Source: Clostridiales bacterium
GTDB lineage: Bacteria > Bacillota > Clostridia > Christensenellales > Aristaeellaceae
DNA: 64,000 bases
Reading direction: 5' to 3'
Assembly: GCA_012523405.1 (NCBI GenBank)
Contig: JAAYIN010000037.1
Span: 41,962 to 105,961, forward strand
This document shows, piece after piece, positions 1 through 7,641 of this stretch. A program made the translations under genes and the position numbers. The notes under the pieces were generated by a model. That model saw only the letters and a program-made list of their open reading frames with translations, was not told the DNA's origin and ran no database searches. Numbering within the stretch: the stretch's first letter is position 1; every line of letters starts with the position of its first letter.

Positions 1-1226
1 CGCTCTTTCTTGCCGTTTGCCTCTGGGCAGGCTTGATCACGCAAGATCCGACGCTCACCCGCGAGCGCACTTTTTCGGACGTAGCCGTCAATATCTCAGG
101 AGCGGATTCCCTTCGGCGCAATGGTATGATCGTACTGAACGGTCTTGAGGCAGACACCCTAACCGCGAAACTTCGCGTCGATGTACCGCAGCGAGAGTAC
201 AATACCGCCACCGCAAGCAATTACAATCCTCGCGTCGATTTAAGCCGCATCACTGAAACAGGTACGCAAACGCTGAAAATCCTCAGCACCGCCACGACCA
301 CATATGGAATCGTCGACTCCATTTCGCCCGAAAGCATCGAGGTTTATGTAGACAACTACGTCACCAACTACCGCGTACCCGTCAGCATCAATCAAGTCGG
401 CAATTACCCCACAGGCTTTTACGCCTCTTCACCATCGCTAAACCCGTCCATCGTCGCCGTAAGCGGACCCGAAAGCCTTGTGACACAAATCGCTCGTATC
501 TATGTCGATTTTGATGTGTCCTTGCTGGATGCCGCCGCAGGCACTACGCGCTCCGCGCTCCCCATTCATTTTGCCGATCAATCAGGAAACGCGATTGAAA
601 GCGATCTGCTTGAGGTCACAAGCTCCGACGTTCTGCTGCGCACCATTATCGTTGAGCAGCAGCTATATGACACAAAGACCATTTCAGTAGCCAACCTCGC
701 TTTAACACAGGGTGCACCAGCCCTTGGCTATGAACTCAAGAGCGTCACCGCATCGCCAAGCACATTGCTTGCCGCGGGCGATGCAAGCAAGCTCGGTCTG
801 CTTGATACGCTGTTCATAGATTCGCCTATCAATATAGCCGATCGCACGCAGTCCTTCTCCGTTGAAGTAAAGCTCCGCAAGCCATCCGATTTGGTTTATC
901 TCAGTTCGGATTCCGTGACGCTTTACTGCGAGATCACGCCTGTGATTGTTACGCGCACCTTTGACAAGGTAAAAATACGAGTGCGCGGCACCGAGCAAGG
1001 ACAAGGCTTCTCTCTCAATGAAAGCACGGCATCCGTCGCCATCACCGGTCCGCAGCTGATCGTTGAGGACATAGATAGCTCTGCGATCACTGGCTACGTG
1101 GATGCAAGCATGCTCACATCAAATGAGGGTGAGCTTCCCATTTTACTTACCATCGATGACATCGATTTGAGCAATCTCAGCTACGCTGTAAGCCCAAGCA
1201 ATGTCTTCGTCTCCTCCACTAACTAA
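1..1226 (+). CDS. cdaR: CdaR-like YbbR-repeat protein, 5' end outside window
   Basis: This is the C-terminal part of a membrane-anchored, extracellular YbbR-repeat protein. In Firmicutes, CdaR regulates the diadenylate cyclase CdaA that makes c-di-AMP, and its gene normally follows cdaA. The frame is open from base 3, and the first codons encode a hydrophobic stretch (LFLAVCLWAG), the end of the N-terminal membrane anchor. The TTG at 33 is therefore not the true start. The rest is beta-rich with several repeats of about 80-90 residues carrying YbbR-like features such as 'VSGPESLV' and 'VAITGPQLIV'. There is no catalytic motif. The next gene starts 24 bases downstream, so they are probably co-transcribed. 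The family call is firm; the CdaA link is inferred because cdaA lies outside the window. Confidence 0.85.
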   Translation, partial: LFLAVCLWAGLITQDPTLTRERTFSDVAVNISGADSLRRNGMIVLNGLEADTLTAKLRVDVPQREYNTATASNYNPRVDLSRITETGTQTLKILSTATTTYGIVDSISPESIEVYVDNYVTNYRVPVSINQVGNYPTGFYASSPSLNPSIVAVSGPESLVTQIARIYVDFDVSLLDAAAGTTRSALPIHFADQSGNAIESDLLEVTSSDVLLRTIIVEQQLYDTKTISVANLALTQGAPALGYELKSVTASPSTLLAAGDASKLGLLDTLFIDSPINIADRTQSFSVEVKLRKPSDLVYLSSDSVTLYCEITPVIVTRTFDKVKIRVRGTEQGQGFSLNESTASVAITGPQLIVEDIDSSAITGYVDASMLTSNEGELPILLTIDDIDLSNLSYAVSPSNVFVSSTN

Positions 1227-1250
1227 TGTTGAAAACGAAAGGGTTTTTGA

Positions 1251-2426
1251 ATGAACAGCTTTGCCAATACCATATTGACGCTGCTCCTAGGCTGGCTGCG
1301 TACATTCATCAATAATCTATGGACAATCGCAGGCAGTGGCGGCAGCGGCGCATTCTTTCAATTTTTCGCCTCCAACTGGAAGTTGATTGTACTATTCATT
1401 TGCTTATGCGGCGTGGTCATTGATCTGGTGATTTACTTTATCAGATGGCGTCCCTACTATGTATGGAGCTCGAAACTGGGTCGTTTCCGCAAGGGAAACA
1501 AGAGCGAGAAAGCCGCACATTCCCAGCGCGGCGACCAAGAACCATATACTCCCCCAAGTGGCGTTTATCAAGAAGAACCTGCGCAGGAAGACCCCTATGC
1601 CTATCAGCAAGAACAGCAGCTCTATGCTCCGCAGCAGCAAACCATTTCCTATGATAAGCCCCATATGATCCCTCAGCAGTTTCAGCCCATCGTTCAAACC
1701 GAAACACAGCAGCCCGTCACCTATGCGCCGCAGGCTGCGATGACTGATCAAACCATTACCTACGCCCCAGTTGCCTATAGTTATCCCGAGCAACCCGCCT
1801 ATACTCAACCGGAGTTTTTTGATCCGGTATTTGATGACGCTCCCAACCATTGGAACACAGATGACACAATGCTTCAATCCGCCGTGAATGGCGACTATCA
1901 GCATCCCAATCATGATATGCAGGGCACTTTTGGCATGCCTATGCCCGAGCCGATTAACTCAGTGCGCGAATTGCAGGCGACATTCGCCCAGCCCGCTCCC
2001 ATCGAGCAACCCGTCATCTTCCAAGAACCCGTTATGCAGCCGCCCATTGAAATCCCAGAAATCAAAAGCCCCGTACATCCGGGTCTTGATTCGGATGCAT
2101 TTCGACAGAATTTCGGGCTCAGTCCCGCAGGATCGCTATCTGGCTTCGTCAGCACTGAAGATGAAGAGATGGATGAAGATATCTGGGATACAGACGAAGG
2201 CACCAGCAGCTTTTCTCCATTTGCAGCGCATGAGGATGAAGAGCTGGTCGGTCAGCGAAGATCACGCAATCCCTTTGCGGGCATTGCAAAGCGGGCACGC
2301 GACCTCGTAGGCGATGATGAAAAGAACCCACCCACCATTCGTGACTTACAAAAAACCGTGGATCTGCGCACTGCTTTCCACGATCCAGTCTATCCCGAAC
2401 GCAACAATGAAAGCGGTGACTATTAA
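1251..2426 (+). CDS. Membrane protein with long Pro/Gln-rich tail, unknown function
   Basis: I do not recognise a family for this 391-residue protein. Two hydrophobic stretches lie near the N terminus (about residues 5-25 and 43-66), separated by a short Gly/Ser-rich loop. A basic segment follows (RFRKGNKSEK), and then about 300 residues with no obvious fold. The part at about 95-270 is very rich in Gln, Pro, Tyr and Glu, and an acidic patch (EDEEMDED) lies near residue 305. The topology suggests a membrane anchor with a long disordered cytoplasmic tail. Its stop overlaps the ATG of the following ATPase gene (TAATG), which indicates translational coupling and perhaps a shared job with it. No enzymatic motif is visible. 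Confidence 0.7.
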   Translation: MNSFANTILTLLLGWLRTFINNLWTIAGSGGSGAFFQFFASNWKLIVLFICLCGVVIDLVIYFIRWRPYYVWSSKLGRFRKGNKSEKAAHSQRGDQEPYTPPSGVYQEEPAQEDPYAYQQEQQLYAPQQQTISYDKPHMIPQQFQPIVQTETQQPVTYAPQAAMTDQTITYAPVAYSYPEQPAYTQPEFFDPVFDDAPNHWNTDDTMLQSAVNGDYQHPNHDMQGTFGMPMPEPINSVRELQATFAQPAPIEQPVIFQEPVMQPPIEIPEIKSPVHPGLDSDAFRQNFGLSPAGSLSGFVSTEDEEMDEDIWDTDEGTSSFSPFAAHEDEELVGQRRSRNPFAGIAKRARDLVGDDEKNPPTIRDLQKTVDLRTAFHDPVYPERNNESGDY

Positions 2427-3121
2427 TGCAGGCATTAAACGCTCGCTACATAGTGCTTGTCGGCAACTATGGCAGCGGCAAAACCGAGCTGGCTCTTTCG
2501 ATTGCTCGCTCGATACGCAAGGAAAAGCAGGGGCGCATCGCCATGGTTGACCTTGATATTGTGAATCCATATTTCAGGAGTGCTGAGAAAAGCGAGCTCC
2601 TCATTGAAGAGGGCATTGAAGTGTTCATGCCTTCTTTTGCGATGTCCACAGTGGATATCCCTGCTCTCCCCGCGCAGATTCAGGGGATATTTGAGCAGGA
2701 TTTTGATCATGTCATCATCGATGTCGGCGGAGACGATACCGGCGCGACAGCTCTTGGACGCTACGCCCCCTATATCAAGCCGCTGCGTGACCAAATGCAT
2801 GTGCTGTATGTTGTGAATCCCTATCGTCCGCTTTCCGGCACTGCCGAGGCTATTGAGGAGATGTTCTCACTCATCGAGCTCAAAGGGCGTTTGCGTCCTG
2901 ATTATATGGTCAACAACTGCAATTTGCAGGAAGATACCAAAGCAAACGATCTAATCGAAGCGCAAACACTGCTCACCCAAGTTTCTCAAACCCTCGATGT
3001 GCCCATCGGGCTCATCTCAGGTATGGACAAGCTAAAATCCGAATTACCACCCGATATGCAGGCATTATACTTCTCATTCACACCCATCATGAAGCCCGAC
3101 TGGCTGGTGGATGAAGAGTGA
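2426..3121 (+). CDS. MinD/ParA/CobQ-type P-loop ATPase
   Basis: A 231-residue cytoplasmic nucleotide-binding protein. The Walker A loop GNYGSGKT is at residues 13-20. A DLDIVNPYFRS segment at about 42-52 corresponds to the switch I/A' region of SIMIBI ATPases, and an aspartate-containing hydrophobic strand (VIIDVGGDD, near residue 98) takes the Walker B position. The loop lacks the extra early lysine of the deviant ParA/MinD Walker A (KGG) motif, so I place it in the broad CobQ/CobB/MinD/ParA group rather than among true partition ATPases. Its ATG overlaps the stop of the upstream membrane-protein gene, so the two are translated together and may act together at the membrane. The specific role is unknown. 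Confidence 0.75.
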   Translation: MQALNARYIVLVGNYGSGKTELALSIARSIRKEKQGRIAMVDLDIVNPYFRSAEKSELLIEEGIEVFMPSFAMSTVDIPALPAQIQGIFEQDFDHVIIDVGGDDTGATALGRYAPYIKPLRDQMHVLYVVNPYRPLSGTAEAIEEMFSLIELKGRLRPDYMVNNCNLQEDTKANDLIEAQTLLTQVSQTLDVPIGLISGMDKLKSELPPDMQALYFSFTPIMKPDWLVDEE

Positions 3122-3343
3122 ACGAAGCATTTCCCTCCCACAGGCCTTTATAGAGCGCGTGAGGCAGCAGCTGACCAATGAAGCTGATGCCTATTTTCAT
3201 CGTTTAACGAACCTTTTTGCCGCGGCATACGCCTGAGCAAGCAAAAGCAAATCACATTGCCTGATGCACTTTACGATAATTTGATCTCGCCCATACCCTG
3301 GTGCAGCGGCAATGGCTACTATATTAAGCAGGAAGGAGACAGC
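3111..3343 (+). pseudogene. Frameshifted, truncated N-terminal remnant of an RsmF/NOL1-NOP2-Sun rRNA m5C methyltransferase
   Basis: Reading ATG at 3111 gives 41 residues beginning MKSERSISLPQAFIERV, the typical opening of RsmF-type 16S rRNA cytosine-C5 methyltransferases (LP..F..R). This frame ends at TGA 3234-3236. From about 3206 the similarity continues in another frame: NEPFCRGIRLSKQK, corresponding to the family's 'EP..RGLRVNTLK', and then PIPWCSGNGYYIKQE, corresponding to its 'PVPW...GFYY'. Roughly the first 77 of an expected 450 residues survive. There is no SAM-binding domain and no catalytic Cys, because the aldo/keto reductase begins at once. The remnant overlaps the last codons of the upstream ATPase gene. 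I infer a dead gene left by a deletion plus a frameshift near 3205. Confidence 0.75.
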
Positions 3344-4279
3344 ATGAATACCACTCAACTAAAGGGAATCTCACTCCCCGCATCCCGCCTTTGCATCGGC
3401 GGTTGCCCTGCAGGCGAATATGGCTGGGGCGATGTGAGCAGAGAAGAAATCGAAGCCGCTATGCTTCGCGCATTAGAGCTTGGCATCAATGTCTTTGACA
3501 CAGCAGATACATACGGTCTGGGGCGATCCGAAATCACCATGGGTGAGGTTTTTCATGCACACCGTGATCGCGTAATTATCGCGACTAAATTCGGTGTGCG
3601 CATTGAGCATGGAAAGACATTCTATGACAATAGCCCAGCCTATATCGAAAAAGCGCTTGCCGCAAGCCTTAAGCGCCTAAACAGCGACTATATCGACCTA
3701 TATCAAATTCATTATTTGGATCACCAAACACCGATTGATCAAATGATGGAAACGCTCATCCGCCGCAAGCAGCAGGGCGATATCCGTGCCATCGGGCTCA
3801 GCAATGTGGGGGCGAAAGACGCAGAAGCGTTTCTTCCCTATGCCGATGAAATCGCTAGTTTTCAAAATCATTACAGCCTTGCCCACCGCACCGATGAGAG
3901 CGAGATTGAGACCATCGCCAGCAGCCTGCAAATCTCACCCATGACTTGGGGAAGCCTTGGGCAGGGCATTTTGACAGGCAAGTATGACGCGAGCGTCCGC
4001 TTTGAGGCAAACGACCGCCGAAGCAGAAGCATCTATGATAATTTCTATGGCAAGAAGCTCGCCCGCAACCTGCGCATTGTGGATGTTATGCGCCCCATCG
4101 CCGTGCATCACGATGTACCCATTGCGGCCGTAGCCATCCGCTGGATACTGGACAAGCTGCCAACCAGCATGGTCATCACAGGCGTTAAGAATCCTAAACA
4201 GGCGGAAGGCAACGCCATCGCGCTCTCCTTTGAGCTGACACCAAATGAATTGCAGCAGTTGGATGATGTCTCAAAATAG
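3344..4279 (+). CDS. Aldo/keto reductase
   Basis: A 311-residue NAD(P)H-dependent oxidoreductase of the aldo/keto reductase superfamily (TIM barrel), acting on carbonyl compounds in the cytoplasm. The catalytic tetrad is visible: Asp and Tyr in FDTADTYG, Lys in ATKFG, and His in YQIHYLD. The C-terminal part carries a 'VITGVKNPKQAEGN' segment typical of cofactor binding in this family. I choose ATG 3344 because AGGAAGGAG lies just upstream and the family's first strand begins there. An in-frame TTG at 3257 would add 29 residues that instead belong to the RsmF remnant. The substrate cannot be told. It is followed by a strong bidirectional terminator. Confidence 0.9.
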   Translation: MNTTQLKGISLPASRLCIGGCPAGEYGWGDVSREEIEAAMLRALELGINVFDTADTYGLGRSEITMGEVFHAHRDRVIIATKFGVRIEHGKTFYDNSPAYIEKALAASLKRLNSDYIDLYQIHYLDHQTPIDQMMETLIRRKQQGDIRAIGLSNVGAKDAEAFLPYADEIASFQNHYSLAHRTDESEIETIASSLQISPMTWGSLGQGILTGKYDASVRFEANDRRSRSIYDNFYGKKLARNLRIVDVMRPIAVHHDVPIAAVAIRWILDKLPTSMVITGVKNPKQAEGNAIALSFELTPNELQQLDDVSK

Positions 4280-4370
4280 GCTTAAGCTGCGCACCCAGTC
4301 CCTCATTTAGGTCCTTTTGGGGGAGAGGGTTTGAGGCGCCGCGCTCTTCACTTGAGCTCTCTCCATCAAA

Positions 4371-4410
4371 AAACCCTCCGATCGCCATCTCATTTGCGAT
4401 CGGAGGGTTT
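4371..4410. terminator. Bidirectional intrinsic terminator
   Basis: A perfect 15-bp stem (4371-4385 pairing with 4396-4410) with a 10-base loop. It is preceded by an A run, so the minus-strand transcript ends in a U tract, and followed by a short T-rich stretch on the plus strand. It sits between the convergent aldo/keto reductase and acyl-CoA synthetase genes. Confidence 0.9.
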
Positions 4411-4414
4411 TGCT

Positions 4415-6070
4415 TTACTTATTTTCGTCTCGGCTGCGAATGAGCTTGCGCTGAATCTTACCGCTGACAGTTTTGGGTAGGTCATCCACGAATTCAATGA
4501 TACGCGGATACTTGTAAGGAGCTGTTACCTGCTTGACATGGGTTTGCAGTTCTTTTTTCAGCTCGTCGGATGGTTGATACTCGCCGCTTTTCACAAGCAC
4601 GATCGTTGCCTTAACGATCTGCCCGCGGTCAGGATGCGGTACTGCTGTAACTGCGCATTCAAGCACTGCAGGGTGACTGATCAATGCACTTTCCACCTCG
4701 AAAGGTCCAATGCGGTAACCGCTGGACTTGATCACATCATCGCTGCGGCCAACGAAATTATAGTAGCCTTCTACATCGCGCCACGCCATGTCGCCCGTAT
4801 GATACATGTTATCATAGAACACAGCGTCGGTCTGCTCTTTGCTTCTATAATATTCCGTGAATAGCCCTGCGGGATGACCACGGTCAAGCCTGACAACGAT
4901 CTCGCCCTCAACGCCGTCATCCACATCATTGCCTTCGCTGTCAACCAGAGCGATATCATAGTTGGGCGACGGTCTGCCTGTGCTGCCTGGCTTTGGCTCC
5001 ATCCATTTGCTGGTAAGAAGCAAGGGGGTTGATTCACTCTGACCAAAACCCTCGTGGATTTTAAGCCCTGTCAGGCGATAAAACTGCTCATAAACCTCGG
5101 GGTTTAGGGGCTCGCCGGCAGTATTTGCCCAGCGAAGCGATGATAGATCATACTTGCTGAGGTCTTCCTTGATAATGAATCGATAAATGGTGGGGGGGGC
5201 ACAGAAGCTTGTGACATGATACTGTGCAAGCTTTTGCAGAAGGTCAGGGGCGATAAAACGATCAAAGTCATAGACAAAGAGCGTTGCGCCGCAAATCCAC
5301 TGTCCGTAAATCTTGCCCCAGCCAGCCTTTGCCCAGCCTGTATCCGCCACCGCAATATGCACATCATCATCGCCGATATTATGCCAGTAATAAGCCGTTG
5401 CTGTTTGCGCGATGGGATATGTCCAGTTGTGCACAGCCATCTTAGGCATGCCGGTTGTGCCGCTGGTGAAGTACATGAGCATCATGTCTTCGTTATTGGG
5501 AAGATCTATGGGCTTGTCCCAGTCCTCAGATGCCGCTGCCATTTCAGCGTCAAAGTTTAAAAACCCCTCGGCTTCGCCAAGCGTAAACAATGCGGAAAGC
5601 GTGCTGCATTCTTTGGACGCTGCCAGCACATGCTCCTGTACATCGGGCTCTTCCACGCAGATAATGGCGCACGAGCTGGATGCTTGCACGCGGTACACAA
5701 CATCCTTTTTCTGCAATTGTGCGGTTGCGGGAATCAATATACAGCCAATTTTGAGAAGTGCTACAGTCGCTACCCAATACTGCCAGCGACGCTTGAGCAT
5801 GAGTACGACGGGATCGCCCTTTTTCAGCCCATGTGCCTTAAACACATTCGCGGCTTGATTGCTCATTTTGCTAATTTCCCCAAATGTAAACTCACGCTCG
5901 TTGCCATGAACATCGCACCAAATCAGCGCGCGCTTATTAGGTGAAATCCTCGCATATTCATCAACAACATCATAGGCAAAGTGGAAACGCTTGGGGATTT
6001 GCAATGAAAAGTTTTGTTCAAAGTCCTCTTGTGACGTAAAGTCGGTCCTAATATAACGATCGGCCAGCAT
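4415..6070 (-). CDS. AMP-forming acyl-CoA/acetyl-CoA synthetase
   Basis: A 551-residue adenylate-forming enzyme that activates a carboxylic acid with ATP and CoA to give acyl-CoA, AMP and PPi. Motifs in order are the phosphate loop TSGTTGMPK (about residue 185), YHTGDMA (about 410), GRSDDVIKSSGYRIGP (about 430) and the catalytic lysine in KTVSGKIQR near the C terminus. The N-terminal region resembles medium-chain or acetyl-CoA synthetases (the AcsM-like group) rather than long-chain enzymes; the acyl substrate is not determinable. I choose ATG 6068-6070 because AAGGAG precedes it at 6080-6085; a TTG 18 bases upstream would place this Shine-Dalgarno inside the gene. An XRE-cupin regulator gene lies immediately upstream on the same strand. 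Confidence 0.88.
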   Translation of the reverse strand: MLADRYIRTDFTSQEDFEQNFSLQIPKRFHFAYDVVDEYARISPNKRALIWCDVHGNEREFTFGEISKMSNQAANVFKAHGLKKGDPVVLMLKRRWQYWVATVALLKIGCILIPATAQLQKKDVVYRVQASSSCAIICVEEPDVQEHVLAASKECSTLSALFTLGEAEGFLNFDAEMAAASEDWDKPIDLPNNEDMMLMYFTSGTTGMPKMAVHNWTYPIAQTATAYYWHNIGDDDVHIAVADTGWAKAGWGKIYGQWICGATLFVYDFDRFIAPDLLQKLAQYHVTSFCAPPTIYRFIIKEDLSKYDLSSLRWANTAGEPLNPEVYEQFYRLTGLKIHEGFGQSESTPLLLTSKWMEPKPGSTGRPSPNYDIALVDSEGNDVDDGVEGEIVVRLDRGHPAGLFTEYYRSKEQTDAVFYDNMYHTGDMAWRDVEGYYNFVGRSDDVIKSSGYRIGPFEVESALISHPAVLECAVTAVPHPDRGQIVKATIVLVKSGEYQPSDELKKELQTHVKQVTAPYKYPRIIEFVDDLPKTVSGKIQRKLIRSRDENK

Positions 6071-6114
6071 TCTACCAAACTCCTTCAACTACGGCAGGCT
6101 CATGATCCTACTGC

Positions 6115-6669
6115 TTATGGAATCACCATCGCTAAAAAATGTACCGCCTCATCACCTAGTGCCTGCATAGCGTGGGGTGTATGGGAATCATAATACACGC
6201 TATCGCCCGGATGAAGAATAATGTCATTTTTGCCAATCACAATACGCATTGTGCCCGAAAGCACATAGTCAAACTCCTGCCCATCATGACTGTTAGGCAC
6301 AAGCTCCTTGTTCGTATCGGGTGGCACAGTGACAAATAACGGTTCAATTTTGCGATGCACAAAATTGTACGCTAAGTTCTTATAGATATATTGATCACGA
6401 CGGCTAATTTGCTGTCCCTTGCCCGCGCGCGTTACGCTCAGAATATTGAGTTTGGGGCTTTCGCCCGTCAACAATTCCGTCATATCCACATTAAAAACTT
6501 CGCCAATCTTAACCAAAAAGCTGATCGGCATGTCAACCTCACCGCTCTCATATTTGCGGTAATCATCTACGGATACACCTAGTACTTCTGCCATCTGTTC
6601 GACGGTGTAGTCCGAGATTTCGCGAAGATCCAAAATACGCATGGCAATTTGCTTCACAGAATCGGACAT
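6115..6669 (-). CDS. XRE-family regulator with C-terminal cupin domain
   Basis: A 184-residue transcription factor. Residues about 5-60 form a helix-turn-helix of the Cro/C1 type (YTVEQMAEVLGVSVDDYRKY). Residues about 105-180 form a small cupin barrel (GQEFDYVLSG, LHPGDSVYYDSHTPHAM) that would bind a small-molecule ligand or metal. I choose the ATG at 6667-6669 because AAAGGAGG lies just upstream; the longer reading adds 12 unlikely residues. It precedes the acyl-CoA synthetase gene by 44 bases. XRE-cupin regulators are commonly encoded beside AMP-binding enzymes in Clostridia, so I infer that it controls that gene, probably in response to the acid or acyl-CoA. Confidence 0.85.
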   Translation of the reverse strand: MSDSVKQIAMRILDLREISDYTVEQMAEVLGVSVDDYRKYESGEVDMPISFLVKIGEVFNVDMTELLTGESPKLNILSVTRAGKGQQISRRDQYIYKNLAYNFVHRKIEPLFVTVPPDTNKELVPNSHDGQEFDYVLSGTMRIVIGKNDIILHPGDSVYYDSHTPHAMQALGDEAVHFLAMVIP

Positions 6670-6823
6670 AACGGGTGCGCCTCCTTTATAGCCCTCTTGG
6701 GGCAAACTTATCCCTCATTATACACAATTCCACATTTCGATACAAGCACTTATTTCATCAGATACGTATAAAAAACAAAGAAAAGCGATTGTATGTATAT
6801 TCGGTGTATGCACTTTAAGCAAA

Positions 6824-6860
6824 TACAAACCCCATGTCTTTTATCGACATGGGGTTTGTA
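6824..6860 (-). terminator. Stem-loop terminator after the PII-like gene
   Basis: A perfect 15-bp inverted repeat (6824-6838 with 6846-6860) and a 7-base loop, 23 bases past the stop of the PII-like gene. The U-rich tail on the minus strand is interrupted, so termination may be incomplete. Confidence 0.7.
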
Positions 6861-6882
6861 CTTATATGACATGAGGTCATAT

Positions 6883-7602
6883 TTATTCGTCGTCATCCTC
6901 GCTTGAAATCTCGCCCGCTGCTTCCATAACGCTGCGAAGACCCGCTACGTTTTCTACAGGCAGGGAGAACATCACGGTATGAGCAGGGCTCTTTAGGCCT
7001 GCGTTTTCCATAATGCAGCGCATGATCTCGCTCTTATCCTTCGCCGCTGTCAAAATCAGCAGCATTTCCTTCTCATCAGCGATGGGCATGCCGAAGAACT
7101 TGTTATCACCAAAGGGATTGGTTCCCCGTGCGTGAATGACTGTTCCGCCCATTGCACCCGCTGCTCTAGCAGCGTCCATTACACTATCCACATGTCCGCG
7201 ATTGGTAATCGCAACAATCAGTTCATATAAGAAAACCTGTTCTTCCACATTTGCCACCTCACCTATAATGATTTTTTGGCCTTTGGTTAGGTATTTTAGG
7301 CTGCTAGCGCCAGCGATACTGCCTACAGGAATTGTCATCGCGCAGCCATTGCCGTGCATGTCAAGTCCCATGGTGCTAACCAGTTCCGTCATCAGGCGCT
7401 TTGCCTTTTTCTTGCGTACCATTGTATAAATAAGTGCCTTGCCTGTTTTCTCCAGGCCCATTAAGCTCAGTAATTTCTGGCTTGCAGTTCCTTGGCAAAG
7501 CAAACCAAAAATGCTCTCTACATCATTATCTCGCAAAAATGCCGTTAAATCCTCGTCATATTCACGCTTGACAATAACAACCAACAGTCGAAGGTCATGC
7601 AT
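6883..7602 (-). CDS. Tandem-domain PII-like signalling protein
   Basis: A 239-residue cytoplasmic protein made of two PII-like (GlnB-fold) halves, about residues 1-105 and 118-228. The first has an LRLLVVIVKREYD opening; the second opens LYELIVAITNRGHVDSVMDAARAAGA and contains a loop with GTNPFGDNKFFG. It lacks the canonical T-loop uridylylation tyrosine context, so it is not GlnB or GlnK. It ends in an acidic tail (SSEDDDE). A good Shine-Dalgarno (AAGGAGG, 7615-7621) precedes the start. The next gene upstream, 39 bases away, is a DUF1538 membrane protein. The pairing suggests that this protein binds a nucleotide or ion and gates that membrane protein. This role is inferred. Confidence 0.75.
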   Translation of the reverse strand: MHDLRLLVVIVKREYDEDLTAFLRDNDVESIFGLLCQGTASQKLLSLMGLEKTGKALIYTMVRKKKAKRLMTELVSTMGLDMHGNGCAMTIPVGSIAGASSLKYLTKGQKIIIGEVANVEEQVFLYELIVAITNRGHVDSVMDAARAAGAMGGTVIHARGTNPFGDNKFFGMPIADEKEMLLILTAAKDKSEIMRCIMENAGLKSPAHTVMFSLPVENVAGLRSVMEAAGEISSEDDDE

Positions 7603-7641
7603 ATGTTTCTAATACCTCCTTATCAGTAGGGTAGTATACCA

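Noticed and set aside
3195..3215. Programmed frameshift that would restore RsmF
   Set aside because: Even if restored, the protein would be cut before its catalytic domain by the reductase gene; a remnant is simpler.
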